NCBI RefSeq assembly: GCF_009496155.1
Contig: NZ_WIJP01000014.1
Location: forward strand, 3,960 to 67,959
DNA length: 64,000 bases
Reading direction: 5' to 3'
DNA from: Streptococcus mitis
Lineage (GTDB): Bacteria > Bacillota > Bacilli > Lactobacillales > Streptococcaceae
A program made the position numbers and the translations under genes. Below, piece after piece: positions 1-10,143 of this stretch. Within the stretch, counting starts at the first letter, position 1. Each line of letters begins with the position of its first letter. The notes under the pieces were generated by a model. That model had not been told where the DNA came from and did not search any database. It was given only the letters and a program-made list of their open reading frames with translations.

Positions 1-63
1 ATAACGCTTACCTTCGTTTTTTTCAAGTTTTTTTGTTGAATTTCTCCAATTTTTATCAGAATT

Positions 64-76
64 CAAACGTTTGCGT
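64..76. promoter_or_regulatory. Candidate LacI-family operator (MalR/cre-like)
   Basis: The core AAACGTTTGCGT at 65-76 closely matches the palindromic sites seen here at the mal promoters (33156-33169 and 33532-33545). Its inner 10 bases at 64-73 are a perfect palindrome. It lies beyond the 3' end of the amidotransferase gene and so may control a gene to the left, outside the window. MalR or CcpA binding is inference. Confidence 0.4.
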
Positions 77-110
77 AAAAATTCCACATTCCAAAAATTT
101 TGAAATAATA

Positions 111-141
111 AAAGAAAGAACGACTAGATGTTCCAGTCGTT
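111..141 (-). terminator. Intrinsic terminator of the amidotransferase gene
   Basis: A 7-bp stem (119-125 with 135-141, arms AACGACT/AGTCGTT) overlaps the stop codon on the minus strand. It is followed on that strand by a T-rich tract (complement of 111-120). Confidence 0.7.
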
Positions 142-829
142 ACAGTTCATTCAATAAATACTCAAATAATTCTAAATTGCCATCTTCTTCATTGACCAGA
201 AACTCTGGATGCCACTGCAAACCGATAATGCGGTGCTCATCGATAGACTCAATCGCTTCAATGGTCTGGTCTCTTGGATCAATAGCAGTTACACGGAAAT
301 TAGGTGCCAAATCTTTAATACTTTGACGATGGACGGAGTTGACCTGACTTTCTTTTCCAAATAGCTTGGCCACCATGCTTCCTTCTACTGTCTCAATAGA
401 GTGAGATGTTCCGAAAGGTAGTCCTTGCCAATGACCTTCGATTTCTTGATTGAGGGTTCCTCCAAAGGCAACATTAACAAGTTGAACACCGCGACAGATT
501 GCCATAATTGGTTTATTCTGACGGAGCGCTTCTTTCAATAGAGCTAGTTCAAACTCATCACGAACCAGATTATAATCATCGCTCTCGATGCTCTTTTTCT
601 CTCCATAAAACTGAGGGTGGACATTTTGTCCTCCTGTCAAGATGAGTTTATCAATCATTTCTACATAATCGCGCACGACTGACTCATCACCAACAGGAAT
701 GACTAAAGGGAGACCTCCGACTTGACGAATGCTCTCTGCGAATCTACAAGATACAGATGAATGAATGTTTTTGCCTTCTGCATCTACGGGACACAGATTT
801 GCAGCAACTCCTACAACCGTTCTAGGCAT
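140..829 (-). CDS. Class I glutamine amidotransferase / gamma-glutamyl hydrolase-like protein (peptidase C26)
   Basis: A 229-residue cytosolic protein. Seen: the nucleophile elbow AICRGVQ with Cys at about residue 112, an LTGG oxyanion-type loop near residue 66, and a C-terminal QWHPEF holding the His and Glu of the triad (about 207 and 209). Known: this arrangement is typical of PuuD-like gamma-glutamyl-GABA hydrolases and other free-standing GATase1 enzymes that cleave gamma-glutamyl amide bonds. No synthetase partner is adjacent, so a hydrolase is more likely than an amidotransferase subunit, but the substrate cannot be read from sequence. It is a single-gene unit with its own terminator. 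A BOX element lies just upstream of its start. Confidence 0.85.
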   Translation of the reverse strand: MPRTVVGVAANLCPVDAEGKNIHSSVSCRFAESIRQVGGLPLVIPVGDESVVRDYVEMIDKLILTGGQNVHPQFYGEKKSIESDDYNLVRDEFELALLKEALRQNKPIMAICRGVQLVNVAFGGTLNQEIEGHWQGLPFGTSHSIETVEGSMVAKLFGKESQVNSVHRQSIKDLAPNFRVTAIDPRDQTIEAIESIDEHRIIGLQWHPEFLVNEEDGNLELFEYLLNEL

Positions 830-851
830 GATGTCTCTCCTTTCGAATGTT

Positions 852-1004
852 AATACTCTTCGAAAATCTCTTCAAACCACGTCAGCGTCGCCTTACCGTA
901 TATATGTTACTGACTTCGTCAGTTCTATCTACAACCTCAAAGCAGTGCTTTGAGCAACCTACGGTTAGCTTCCTAGTTTGCTCTTTGATTTTCATTGAGT
1001 ATAA
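852..1004 (+). repeat. BOX element (boxA-boxB-boxC)
   Basis: It begins with AATACTCTTCGAAAATCTC and ends with TTCATTGAGTATA; the ATACTC/GAGTAT ends form the terminal inverted repeat. Internally it has the CCACGTCAGCG boxA segment, one boxB-like segment with GACTTCGTCAGTTCT, and boxC with GCTTCCTAGTTTGCTC. BOX is a known dispersed repeat of pneumococcus and its close relatives. The rest of the 830-1118 gap holds a terminator and nothing else I recognise. Confidence 0.9.
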
Positions 1005-1082
1005 CGATAGTCCTATCATATCACTCAAAACAACTTTCGTCTAATATGTTTTTTTAAAGGCCGTGATAAATATTTTTTATGG

Positions 1083-1113
1083 ACAAGAAAAAGCTGCCCA
1101 CATAGGACAACTT
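1083..1113 (-). terminator. Terminator after patB
   Basis: An 8-bp stem with two G-U pairs (1092-1112) lies just beyond the patB stop. On the minus strand it is followed by a T-tract. The plus-strand side also carries a T-run at 1112-1117, so it may work both ways. Confidence 0.65.
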
Positions 1114-1118
1114 TTTTC

Positions 1119-2885
1119 TTATTCGAAGACAAATTGATTGTGATAGAGTTCTGAGTAGAATCCACCTAGTTTCAAGAGTTCATGATGGTTACCACGTTCA
1201 ATGACTTCTCCATCTTTAAGGACAATAATCTGGTCTGCATTGAGAATGGTTTTCAAGCGATGGGCAATGACAAAACTGGTTCTGCCTGCTACAACCGCCT
1301 CCATGGCATGCTGAATCTTGCTTTCTGTCACCGTATCTACGTTTGAAGTTGCTTCATCGAGAATGAGAACTTCTGGATCTGTCATCAGAGTTCGAGCGAT
1401 AGAAATCAATTGTTTTTGTCCTGTCGAGAAGATGCTCTGGTCATCATCGATAAGGGTATCATATTTATCAGGCAAACTTTCGATATAGTCGTGAATGTGG
1501 GTTGCCTTGGCTGCTGCCTCAACCATTTCCTGACTGGCATCTGGCACACCAAAACGGATATTGTCTCGAATCGTTCCGCTAAATAAAACCGAATCTTGCA
1601 AGACAATTCCCACCTTGCTTCTGAGACTATCTAAATCATAGTCACGAATGTCTTTGCCGTCAAAATAAATACCACCAGCATCAACATCATAAAAGCGATT
1701 GATAAGGTTCATAATAGTCGTTTTCCCTGACCCTGTCGGACCAACAACTGCTGTCATCTGACCTTTAGGGGCAGAAATGCTAACATCTTTCAAAATAGGT
1801 TTATCAGGCAAGTATGAAAAATCAATGTGACTGATTTCAACACCTTCTTGCAACTGAGTGAAGGTCGGAGCGTTTTCAGGTCGGATTTCTTCCTCTGCAT
1901 CGAACATTTCCTGAATCCGTTCAGCCCCTGTAAAGGCCAACTGAAGACTTCCCCAACTAGCTGCAACTTGGATAATAGGCTGGTAGTACTGCTGGGAAAA
2001 TTGGGCAAACATAACAATCAAACCTAGGGCTGTACTTGTTTCAATAGATTTATCATTCAATAGAAAAGCTGAACCCGCAAAGATGACGATAGCTGTGTTA
2101 ACCAAACTCATCCCATTCATGACAGGGAACAGAATTCCTGAGAACATCCTTCCTTTAAAGGTTGCCTTGCGCACGCGCTCATTTTGTTCAAGAAAGCCTG
2201 TCATCATATCCTCTTGAATTCCCTGCACAATCACGGCTTTTTGACCTGAGATACTCTCATCCATATAGGCATTGAGCTTCCCGACCTCTTTTTGTTGGAG
2301 GTTGGTGTATTTGCGTGCCATTTTCACGATGAAAATCAGCATGAGGAAGGCCACTGGTGTGCTGGCAATGGTGATGAGGGCCAGCGTCACATTTCTCGAA
2401 AACATGACAAGAATCAGACCAAGGTATAAAACAATATTGCTCATGACCTGAACCAAGCTTTCGTTAAAGGCTTGGAGGATATTATCCAAATCACTAGTAA
2501 AACGAGATAGGATATCGCCATCTTGTCGGCGGTCAAAGAAAGAAACCGTCAAACGAGCAAGCTTACCAAAGAGGCCTTTGCGCATCTCATTGGTCGATTC
2601 TGCAATTACGCGCGTCATGAGACACATGTATATGACACTGGAGATAAAGAGAACCAAAACCAGCAGGCCAAGATTGACCATGATTCCTGTTAGGCTTTGC
2701 CAAACAAGTTCTGGATTGCCATCTTGATAAGCTTGAACTAAATTAGCTAGCTGCGTCACCGCTTGTCCAGAAAAGACCGGAAAGAGAGCTTGGGCAAGAG
2801 TCGCCAGAACAATCATCAGGATGACGACTACAAATGATAGCTTATAGACTTTAAAATAATTCCAAAAAAATTGAACAGTCTTCAT
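1119..2885 (-). CDS. patB: ABC exporter half-transporter PatB
   Basis: A 588-residue fusion of a six-helix membrane domain and a nucleotide-binding domain. Seen: Walker A GPTGSGKTT near residue 385, Walker B VLILDEATS with the catalytic Glu, an H-loop His in IAHRL, but a degenerate signature STGQK instead of LSGGQ. Known: PatA and PatB form a heterodimeric exporter that exports fluoroquinolones and dyes in pneumococcus; PatB is 588 residues. I chose the ATG at 2885 because it has GGAAAGGAGG upstream and begins one base after the patA stop; longer readings run into patA. One base separates the two genes, which implies translational coupling. Confidence 0.9.
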   Translation of the reverse strand: MKTVQFFWNYFKVYKLSFVVVILMIVLATLAQALFPVFSGQAVTQLANLVQAYQDGNPELVWQSLTGIMVNLGLLVLVLFISSVIYMCLMTRVIAESTNEMRKGLFGKLARLTVSFFDRRQDGDILSRFTSDLDNILQAFNESLVQVMSNIVLYLGLILVMFSRNVTLALITIASTPVAFLMLIFIVKMARKYTNLQQKEVGKLNAYMDESISGQKAVIVQGIQEDMMTGFLEQNERVRKATFKGRMFSGILFPVMNGMSLVNTAIVIFAGSAFLLNDKSIETSTALGLIVMFAQFSQQYYQPIIQVAASWGSLQLAFTGAERIQEMFDAEEEIRPENAPTFTQLQEGVEISHIDFSYLPDKPILKDVSISAPKGQMTAVVGPTGSGKTTIMNLINRFYDVDAGGIYFDGKDIRDYDLDSLRSKVGIVLQDSVLFSGTIRDNIRFGVPDASQEMVEAAAKATHIHDYIESLPDKYDTLIDDDQSIFSTGQKQLISIARTLMTDPEVLILDEATSNVDTVTESKIQHAMEAVVAGRTSFVIAHRLKTILNADQIIVLKDGEVIERGNHHELLKLGGFYSELYHNQFVFE

Positions 2886-2886
2886 T

Positions 2887-4593
2887 TTACTCCTCCTTTC
2901 CTTTCTGTGTTTCATAGATTTCACGGTAAACGGCATTGTTGGCAACCAAGTCTGCATGCGTGCCTTGACCAATCAATCGCCCTTGATCTAGAACCAAGAT
3001 TTTATCTGCATGAACAACCGAGCTAATCTTTTGCGCGATGATAATGGTTGTCGTCCCCTTCAAGTCCTTATTCAAGGCTTCTTGGGCCAGGCGCTCTGAC
3101 TTAGCATCCAAGGCTGAGGTCGAATCGTCAAAAATCAAGATACGGGGATTGCTGACAATCCCACGCGCAATCGACATCCTTTGCTTTTGTCCACCTGAGA
3201 AATTGGTTCCCCGTTCCTCAACTGGACTTTCAAAGGTTTTCTCCATACGATGAATGAATTCACTAGCCTGGGCAATATTAGCTGCGCGTTCCATTTCAAA
3301 TAGAGTAGCATCTCCTTTACCCTGTCTCAAGTTATCTGCAATCGTTCCACTAAAGAGAATGGCACGTTGGAGAACGATAGAGACAGCTTTACGCAGGGTT
3401 CCTTCACTCACTTCTCGAATATCCTTGCCTCCAATTTTGATGGTCCCTTCCTGCGGGTCAAAGAGACGTGGAATCAATTGAGCCAAGGTTGATTTTCCTG
3501 CGCCAGTCGCTCCTACTACACCAACCATTTGACCAGGTTCAATAGTAAAGCTCACATCTTTCAGCATCGGTTCCTTGTCCATTGGATAGGTAAAGGTCAC
3601 ATTTTCAAAGCTAAGACTTCCGACCAACTCTTCATCTGGGACATCCTTGAAGGTCATGGCTGGCTCTGCGTCAAGAATTTCTCGAATACGACGCAGAGAA
3701 ATCATGGCACGACTGACAGAATTTCCCAAAAATCCAACCATGACAATGGTAAAGATAATCTGGCTTAGGTAATTGACAAAGGAAGCAATGGAGCCAACAA
3801 CCGAAGGATCCGACTGAACCATCCCAGCAACCAGCCAAATAGAAAGGAAGACCGCCCCGTAACCGACCAACATCATGAAAGGTTCCACTACTGAAAAGGC
3901 ATAACCAATGTAAAGGTTTTGACCGAGAAGTTCGTCTGAAACCTCCGTAAACTTAGCAGACTGCTCTTTTTCTTGGACAAAGGACTTGACCACACGAACA
4001 CCGCGCAGATTTTCCTTGGCAATGGCATTGATGCGCTCAAGTAGGGTTTGAAACTTGGCAAAACGAGGTCCCATCATTCCCATCATGACGGCAGTCAATC
4101 CAAAAATCAAGACTACCATGAGAACAATTACCCACCACAGAGAAGGTAGGGTTTGAACCGCCAGGATAAAGGAACCGATGAACAAGAGGGGAAGTCTGAA
4201 AAGAATTTGGAAGGTCATCATGACCACGTTCTGAATCTGGTTGATATCATTTGTCATGCGAACGACTAGATTTCCCGCATTAAATTGTTCAATATTGGCA
4301 TAAGAAAAGGTTTGAATTTTACGGAAGGCATCCTCTCGAAGGTCGGATGAAACTCCTTGGGCAATATAGGCTGCAAGGACAACATTGAGCCCACCAGCAA
4401 CCAGACCGACCAAGGCCACACCAATCAACCAGGCCCCGATACTATAAATGGCTTCATATTTCCCAGCAAGGAGGGCGTCTAACACTTCCTGCAGATAACG
4501 CGGTTGCAAAAGTGAACTAGCAACCATCAAGCCTGTCATCAGGAGCGAAGCCAAGGTCTGCCACTTGTAGGTTTTTATTTTCTGAATCAGCAT
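2887..4593 (-). CDS. patA: ABC exporter half-transporter PatA
   Basis: A 568-residue membrane/ATPase fusion and the partner of PatB. Seen: six hydrophobic segments in the first 300 residues, Walker A GATGAGKST near residue 364, and a canonical signature FSGGQKQR. Its Walker B reads IFDDSTS, with Asp in place of the catalytic Glu, and its H-loop reads IIIAQK, with Gln in place of His. Known: heterodimeric exporters pair one consensus and one degenerate ATP site. Here the PatA Walker B/H-loop defects and the PatB signature defect fall on the same composite site. Transcription starts from a strong promoter at 4667-4695 and passes through a leader hairpin. Confidence 0.9.
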   Translation of the reverse strand: MLIQKIKTYKWQTLASLLMTGLMVASSLLQPRYLQEVLDALLAGKYEAIYSIGAWLIGVALVGLVAGGLNVVLAAYIAQGVSSDLREDAFRKIQTFSYANIEQFNAGNLVVRMTNDINQIQNVVMMTFQILFRLPLLFIGSFILAVQTLPSLWWVIVLMVVLIFGLTAVMMGMMGPRFAKFQTLLERINAIAKENLRGVRVVKSFVQEKEQSAKFTEVSDELLGQNLYIGYAFSVVEPFMMLVGYGAVFLSIWLVAGMVQSDPSVVGSIASFVNYLSQIIFTIVMVGFLGNSVSRAMISLRRIREILDAEPAMTFKDVPDEELVGSLSFENVTFTYPMDKEPMLKDVSFTIEPGQMVGVVGATGAGKSTLAQLIPRLFDPQEGTIKIGGKDIREVSEGTLRKAVSIVLQRAILFSGTIADNLRQGKGDATLFEMERAANIAQASEFIHRMEKTFESPVEERGTNFSGGQKQRMSIARGIVSNPRILIFDDSTSALDAKSERLAQEALNKDLKGTTTIIIAQKISSVVHADKILVLDQGRLIGQGTHADLVANNAVYREIYETQKGKEE

Positions 4594-4611
4594 ACTTTCT
4601 CCTTAAAAAAT

Positions 4612-4647
4612 AGACAAAAGGGAGCGACAATGTGTCAGCTCCTTTTC
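4612..4647 (-). terminator. Leader hairpin/attenuator upstream of patA
   Basis: On the minus strand the leader forms an AAGGAGC...GCTCC-CTTT stem with inner TGACA/TGTC pairing (4617-4646), followed by T-rich sequence that ends just before the patA ribosome-binding site. It lies between the promoter and the start codon. Known: mutations disrupting a terminator-like hairpin upstream of patA raise patAB expression in pneumococcus. That this copy works the same way is inference. Confidence 0.75.
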
Positions 4648-4666
4648 ATTCTGTTTGTGTGATGTT

Positions 4667-4695
4667 ATTCTAGCAAAAAAGTGGGGGATTGTCAA
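4667..4695 (-). promoter_or_regulatory. patA promoter
   Basis: On the minus strand TTGACA (4690-4695) and TAGAAT (4667-4672) are separated by exactly 17 bases, a near-consensus sigma-A promoter. It points toward patA, with the start expected near 4660. Confidence 0.8.
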
Positions 4696-4738
4696 AGAAG
4701 TCTCCTTGATATAGCTAGAATGACAAGTAATTCATTCT

Positions 4739-7273
4739 TTATAATTTTTGTTTTAACTCGACCAAGACATTCATAGCCTGCATAGGTGTCATATTGTAAA
4801 CATCCAGCTTAGACAATTCTGCTAGGATAGGATGCTCTTCTGCTGTATCAAAGAGTGAAATCTGTTCAGTGACGGCACTTGTTTGTCTCATGGGTGCAGG
4901 ACTTTCTGTCCCTTGATTCTCTAACTGAGTCAAAATCTTATCCGCTCTTGCTAGGAGAGCTGCTGGCAAACCAGCAATCTTGGCAACATGGATACCGTAG
5001 GATTTGTCAGCTGGTCCTGGTTCAATCTTGTGAAGGAAGGTGACCTGCCCATCCTGCTCCAAAGTTGCCACGTGGACATTGACCAAATGTTGTAAACTAG
5101 ACTCCAGACTAGTCAACTCATGGTAGTGGGTCGCAAAGAGGGTCTTGGCTCCGATATGCTCATGGATGTATTCGATGATAGACTGAGCAAGAGCCATACC
5201 GTCATAAGTTGCAGTTCCACGACCTAACTCATCAAAGAGAATCAAAGAATTCTTAGTCGCATGCGAAATGGCATTGTTGGCCTCCATCATCTCTACCATA
5301 AAGGTTGATTGACCTGAAACCAAGTCATCTGCTGCTCCAATACGAGTAAAGATAGCATCAAAAATCGGCAAATGGGCACTTTCTGCTGGCACATAAGAAC
5401 CCAACTGGGCCATAACCGACGTCATGGCTAACTGACGCATATAGGTTGACTTTCCGCTCATGTTGGGCCCTGTAATCAGTTGAATACTGGTATCTTCTGC
5501 CATCTGAATCGTATTTGGAATATAGGTCTGAGCCCCCATAACCTTTTCAACGACAGCATGGCGCCCTTTCTGGATATCAATTCGCGAATCATCTCCGAAT
5601 TCAGGTCGAATCAAATGCTGGGTTTCAGCCACAACTGCTAGACTCTGTAAGACATCAACTGTCGCAATGCCTTGAGCTAAAGCCTGCAAACGCTGGATAT
5701 ACTTGCTGACTTCCTCACGAATACGCATAAAAATTTCGTATTCGAGATTGGCTGACTTCTCACGCGCCTCAAGCATATCTCCCTCGATACGGGCCAATTC
5801 TTCGGTTCCAAAACGTTCTGAATTTTTCAGCGTCGCCTTGCGGAAAAAGTGAGCAGGCACATTTCCCAGTTGCGAATTGGTCACATGAAAATAGTAGCCA
5901 TCCTTTTTATTGTAGTCAATCTTAAGCGTGCTGATACCAGAGTTTTCTCGCTCCTTAGCCTCAATCTCAGCAATCCAGCTAGTCCCTTCTCTGAGCACTC
6001 GGCGGTATTTATCCAAAGTCTCATCAAACCCCGTCCGGATAATACCCCCATCTGTAATCACATGAGGAGCTTCAGGAGCAATCGCTGCGCTAATCAAACT
6101 CTCCAACTCAGGGATTCCATCCAGTTGTGCGATAAGATAGGCTAGAGCAGGTTGCTCCATCCCCTCTAAAATCGCACGGATCCGTGGCACACTGGACAAG
6201 GTAGTCGCCAATTGCAAGAGATCCTTAGGATTGGTTTTGCCAAAAGAAACCCGACTAGCCAAGCGTTCGATATCATAAACACCCTTGAGACTGTCTGTCA
6301 AATCACTACGCTCAAAGAAGTGGTCAAGAAAGACCTGCACCACCTCTTGACGTTGGACGATTCGTTCCTTATCAATCAAGGGACGATGAATCCAAGAACG
6401 CAAGAGACGCATGCCCATAGCCGTCTTGGTTTCATCCAAAAGCCAGAAAAGACTGCCCTGCTTCTTGCCTGAACGGGCATTTTCAACCAAATCCAGACTA
6501 GCCTTGGTCGCATAATCCATCTGCAAGAAATCCTTGATTTCATATCGGATAACAGGTTTGAGGTGGTTCAATTCCCTCATCTGGGTTCGATGAACATACT
6601 GGAGCAACTTACTAGATGCCGCTTGCTCCACAGCTGCTAATCGTGAATTCAGTAAATGAAGGTCTTCAAAGCCTTTTTTTTCATAGGAAAGTACCAGATT
6701 CATCTGACGACTAAGGATTTGTTCCTCTTCCTCAGACAAGTCATAGCCCAGCACCACTTCTCGAGCCTTGAGATTGCGGATTTCCCCACAAACCAGCGTG
6801 AAATCCAAAAGACCTGTCACATAAAAATCACCCGTCACTAGGTCCATATAAGCTAGGCCAAATTGATTTCCATCACGATCTATAGCAACCAAGAAGTTGT
6901 TCTGACTGTCCGGCTTACTGCTATCGACCACTGTCCCTGGTGTAATGACCTGAACAACCTCTCGTTTCACAACCCCAACTGCTTGTTTAGGATCTTCCAT
7001 CTGCTCTGCAATAGCTACTTTATAGCCCTGCTCAATCAAGACATCGATATACTGTTGGGCAGAATGATAGGGAACACCCGCCATAGGAATCGGATTGTCG
7101 GCATTCTTGTTGCGACTCGTTAAGGAAATTTCCAGAATCTGCGCAGCATTGACCGCATCCTCATAAAATAATTCATAAAAATCACCCATACGAAAGAGCA
7201 AAAAAGCATCTGGATATTGCTTTTTAATATCCACATACTGTTGCATGCCAGGTGATAGCTTTTCTGTCGCCAT
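4739..7273 (-). CDS. mutS: DNA mismatch repair protein MutS (HexA)
   Basis: An 844-residue mismatch-recognition ATPase. Seen: the N-terminal mismatch-binding loop with FYELF, a long lever/clamp middle region, then Walker [10 protein letters not shown] near residue 604 and DELGRGT, and a C-terminal helical dimerisation region. Known: it binds base mismatches and recruits MutL; in pneumococcus it is HexA, 844 residues. I chose the ATG at 7273 (MATEKLSPG), which has AAGGAGAGAC upstream; an upstream in-frame start would add 13 residues without a good binding site. It follows argR by about 50 bases, so read-through from argR is possible. Confidence 0.96.
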   Translation of the reverse strand: MATEKLSPGMQQYVDIKKQYPDAFLLFRMGDFYELFYEDAVNAAQILEISLTSRNKNADNPIPMAGVPYHSAQQYIDVLIEQGYKVAIAEQMEDPKQAVGVVKREVVQVITPGTVVDSSKPDSQNNFLVAIDRDGNQFGLAYMDLVTGDFYVTGLLDFTLVCGEIRNLKAREVVLGYDLSEEEEQILSRQMNLVLSYEKKGFEDLHLLNSRLAAVEQAASSKLLQYVHRTQMRELNHLKPVIRYEIKDFLQMDYATKASLDLVENARSGKKQGSLFWLLDETKTAMGMRLLRSWIHRPLIDKERIVQRQEVVQVFLDHFFERSDLTDSLKGVYDIERLASRVSFGKTNPKDLLQLATTLSSVPRIRAILEGMEQPALAYLIAQLDGIPELESLISAAIAPEAPHVITDGGIIRTGFDETLDKYRRVLREGTSWIAEIEAKERENSGISTLKIDYNKKDGYYFHVTNSQLGNVPAHFFRKATLKNSERFGTEELARIEGDMLEAREKSANLEYEIFMRIREEVSKYIQRLQALAQGIATVDVLQSLAVVAETQHLIRPEFGDDSRIDIQKGRHAVVEKVMGAQTYIPNTIQMAEDTSIQLITGPNMSGKSTYMRQLAMTSVMAQLGSYVPAESAHLPIFDAIFTRIGAADDLVSGQSTFMVEMMEANNAISHATKNSLILFDELGRGTATYDGMALAQSIIEYIHEHIGAKTLFATHYHELTSLESSLQHLVNVHVATLEQDGQVTFLHKIEPGPADKSYGIHVAKIAGLPAALLARADKILTQLENQGTESPAPMRQTSAVTEQISLFDTAEEHPILAELSKLDVYNMTPMQAMNVLVELKQKL

Positions 7274-7323
7274 TGTCCGTCTCTCCTTGTCAAAAATAAG
7301 TCTTGAGAGCAACTCCCAAGACC

Positions 7324-7770
7324 TTACTTATCTTTCATCAAATCTAGCAAACGATCTTCCATGAGTTTGGCAACGTGCTGGTCTCGACAAATGACCAATA
7401 AGGTATTGGCACCAGCAACTGTTCCTAAAATCCATTCATCCTTGTTTGCATCTACAATATTTGCCAAAACAGAGGCTTCTCCCAATTTGGTATGAAGTAC
7501 CAAGGTAAACTCTGCTCTTGCAACACCTTCTAAATGATGAGACAAAAATTCAACCAAATCAATCTTTTCCGTCTCATTTGCTAGTACATAATACACCATA
7601 TCATTTTTCTTGACCTTGGTCAAGCCGATTTCGCGCAAATCACGAGACAGAGTTGTCTGCGTCACAAAGACATTGTGCGCCTCCAACCGATCTTGAATTT
7701 CTTTTTGTGTACTTAATTTCTCCTCAGTAATCATTTTTTTTATTAACTGATGACGATCTCTTTTTCTCAT
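7324..7770 (-). CDS. argR: Arginine repressor family regulator ArgR
   Basis: A 148-residue ArgR/AhrC-family regulator. Seen: an N-terminal winged-helix region with the recognition stretch [14 protein letters not shown] near residues 38-51, and a C-terminal oligomerisation and arginine-binding domain with [10 protein letters not shown]. Known: hexamers bind ARG boxes with arginine as co-repressor. It is divergent from argS, and a half-ARG-box-like sequence lies in its promoter, suggesting self-regulation. Streptococci often carry several ArgR paralogues; which one this is needs comparison, though the position beside argS and mutS is the usual one for the argS-linked copy. Confidence 0.9.
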   Translation of the reverse strand: MRKRDRHQLIKKMITEEKLSTQKEIQDRLEAHNVFVTQTTLSRDLREIGLTKVKKNDMVYYVLANETEKIDLVEFLSHHLEGVARAEFTLVLHTKLGEASVLANIVDANKDEWILGTVAGANTLLVICRDQHVAKLMEDRLLDLMKDK

Positions 7771-7784
7771 AAAATCCTCTTATG

Positions 7785-7819
7785 TGAATATTTATAACTA
7801 TTTTTATAACTATATTATA
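7785..7819 (-). promoter_or_regulatory. argR promoter with ARG-box-like sequence
   Basis: On the minus strand a TATAAT (7814-7819) precedes argR. Between it and the gene lies TGAATATTTATAA (7785-7797, plus-strand reading), close to known ARG boxes. Two TAGTTATAAA-type repeats sit next to it. Autoregulation is inferred. Confidence 0.45.
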
Positions 7820-7905
7820 CCAAAAAAATAGGAGATTTCAAAAAATTTTTCTTCTTTCTTTAAAATTGTGATAAAATAGTAGAAAAGTCCAAAAAGGAGC
7901 TCTTA

Positions 7906-9597
7906 ATGAATACAAAAGAATTGATTGCTAGCGAATTGGCTAGCGTCATTGATAGCCTGGACCAAGAGGCTATTTTAAATTTACTGGAAACCCCTAAAAA
8001 CTCAGAAATGGGAGACATCGCTTTCCCTGCTTTTTCTCTTGCAAAGGTCGAACGTAAAGCACCTCAACTGATTGCGGCTGAACTGGCTGAAAAGATTAAC
8101 AGCCAAGCCTTTGAAAAGGTTGTTGCAACGGGACCTTACGTTAACTTTTTCCTTGATAAATCTGCCATTTCTGCTCAAGTATTGCAAGCTGTTATCACTG
8201 AAAAAGAACACTATGCTGACCAACATATTGGCAAACAAGAAAATGTTGTGATCGACATGTCTAGTCCCAATATCGCTAAACCATTTTCTATTGGTCACCT
8301 GCGCTCAACTGTTATCGGAGATAGCTTATCACATATTTTCCAAAAAATCGGTTATCAAACAGTCAAGGTCAATCATTTGGGAGACTGGGGTAAACAGTTT
8401 GGGATGCTGATTGTTGCCTACAAAAAATGGGGTGACGAAGAAGCTGTAAAAGCTCATCCAATCGATGAACTCCTTAAACTCTATGTCCGCATCAACGCTG
8501 AAGCTGAAAATGACCCTAGCTTGGATGAAGAAGCACGCGAATGGTTCCGTAAACTTGAAAATGGCGACGAGGAAGCTCTCGCTCTTTGGCAATGGTTCCG
8601 TGATGAAAGTTTGGTGGAATTTAACCGCCTGTACAATGAATTACAAGTCGAATTTGACAGCTACAACGGAGAAGCCTTCTACAACGATAAGATGGATGCA
8701 GTTGTAGACATTCTTTCTGAAAAAGGCCTTCTTGTTGAATCAGAAGGTGCCCAAGTTGTGAATCTTGAGAAATATGGAATTGAACATCCAGCCCTTATCA
8801 AGAAGTCTGATGGAGCAACTCTCTATATCACACGTGACTTGGCTGCAGCCCTTTACCGTAAAAAGGAATACCAATTTGCCAAATCTATCTACGTCGTTGG
8901 TCAAGAACAATCTGCCCACTTTAAACAGCTCAAAGCCGTCTTGCAAGAGATGGGCTACGACTGGAGTGACGACATTACTCACGTTCCTTTTGGTTTGGTT
9001 ACAAAAGAAGGGAAAAAACTCTCTACTCGTAAAGGGAATGTCATCTTGCTAGAGCCTACTGTTGCAGAAGCTGTTAGCCGTGCCAAGGCTCAAATCGAGG
9101 CTAAAAATCCTGCACTTGAAAACAAAGACCAAGTAGCACATGCTGTTGGGGTTGGTGCCATTAAATTCTATGACCTCAAAACCGACCGTACAAATGGATA
9201 TGACTTCGACCTAGAGGCTATGGTGTCCTTCGAGGGGGAAACTGGACCTTACGTTCAATACGCCTACGCTCGTATCCAATCTATCTTACGCAAAGCAAAC
9301 TTCAAACCAGAAACAGCTGGTAACTATAGCTTGAATGATGCTGAAAGTTGGGAAATCATTAAACTCATCCAAGATTTTCCACGTATTATCAACCGTGCGG
9401 CAGATAACTTTGAACCTTCTATCATTGCTAAATTTGCAATCAGCCTGGCTCAAGCCTTCAACAAATATTATGCACATACACGCATCTTAGATGAAAGTCC
9501 AGAACGCGACAGCCGTCTAGCCCTCAGCTACGCAACCGCAGTCGTTCTCAAAGAAGCCCTTCGCTTGCTTGGAGTAGAAGCGCCAGAGAAGATGTAA
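7906..9597 (+). CDS. argS: Arginyl-tRNA synthetase
   Basis: A 563-residue class I synthetase that charges tRNA-Arg. Seen: an N-terminal Add1-type domain, the HIGH-type motif in FSIGHLRST near residue 125, a KMSKS-type motif KLSTRKGN near residue 370, and a C-terminal DALR anticodon-binding domain. The ATG has AAAAAGGAGCTC upstream and an extended -10-like TGTGATAAAAT about 35 bases before it. It is divergent from argR. No T-box leader fits in the 135-base gap. Confidence 0.97.
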   Translation: MNTKELIASELASVIDSLDQEAILNLLETPKNSEMGDIAFPAFSLAKVERKAPQLIAAELAEKINSQAFEKVVATGPYVNFFLDKSAISAQVLQAVITEKEHYADQHIGKQENVVIDMSSPNIAKPFSIGHLRSTVIGDSLSHIFQKIGYQTVKVNHLGDWGKQFGMLIVAYKKWGDEEAVKAHPIDELLKLYVRINAEAENDPSLDEEAREWFRKLENGDEEALALWQWFRDESLVEFNRLYNELQVEFDSYNGEAFYNDKMDAVVDILSEKGLLVESEGAQVVNLEKYGIEHPALIKKSDGATLYITRDLAAALYRKKEYQFAKSIYVVGQEQSAHFKQLKAVLQEMGYDWSDDITHVPFGLVTKEGKKLSTRKGNVILLEPTVAEAVSRAKAQIEAKNPALENKDQVAHAVGVGAIKFYDLKTDRTNGYDFDLEAMVSFEGETGPYVQYAYARIQSILRKANFKPETAGNYSLNDAESWEIIKLIQDFPRIINRAADNFEPSIIAKFAISLAQAFNKYYAHTRILDESPERDSRLALSYATAVVLKEALRLLGVEAPEKM

Positions 9598-9602
9598 ATC
9601 GT

Positions 9603-10040
9603 TACAAGAGACTGGAACTAAAGTTCCTAGCCTCTTGACGGCAATCGCTATATAGCGAATTGCCTAAACGCTTCACTAACTCACCAAACCAAATAATATC
9701 AATTTGGTTTGGTTCATGTCGTAATATTTTAAATTACTTGATTGCAAAACAATCTAAGTAACTAACGCCAAATCCTATCAGAGATTTGGCTAGGCGCTTC
9801 ACTAGTTCTGGGACATAAATATGATTGATTTATGTCTTAAAACGTCGTAATCTTAAAGTTATTGGAACTAAAGTTCCTAATTGTTGGACGCTAGTCGCTT
9901 ATATGCGGACTAGCTAACTGCTTCACTAGTATTGTAATAGAAATAATATCGATTTCTATTACAATACGTCGTAACTAGGGAGACTTGCCTAAACGCTTTA
10001 CTAATTCACCTAACCAAATAGTATCGATTTGATTTAGAGG
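9603..10040. repeat. Tandem array of about four paired-hairpin units with conserved linkers
   Basis: A 440-base gap made of repeating modules of about 120 bases. Each unit has hairpin 0, then GACG or AACG, hairpin A, the linker CTAAACGCTTCACTAA (variants CTAGGCGCTTCACTAG and CTAACTGCTTCACTAG), hairpin B with a loop like AATATCG, then CGTCGTAA or TGTCGTAA. Hairpin A is at 9641-9663, 9768-9789 and 9891-9913; hairpin B at about 9683-9713, 9812-9836, 9931-9966 and 10010-10036. Stem sequences differ completely between units but stay self-complementary, while linkers hold. The fourth unit is partial. No coding potential is evident. I do not recognise it as BOX, RUP or a CRISPR array. Confidence 0.8.
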
Positions 10041-10143
10041 GCTATCAAAAATCTTATCAAGTTTTGCTAACTTGCTCTGCTACTTTGAATTGAATAATTC
10101 AATCTACTCACTACTACTTCTTTATCATACAGGGAGATTTCCT

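Noticed and set aside
9603..10040. CRISPR array
   Set aside because: Units are about 120 bases, repeats are short linkers around changing palindromes, and there are no spacers of uniform length or cas genes.
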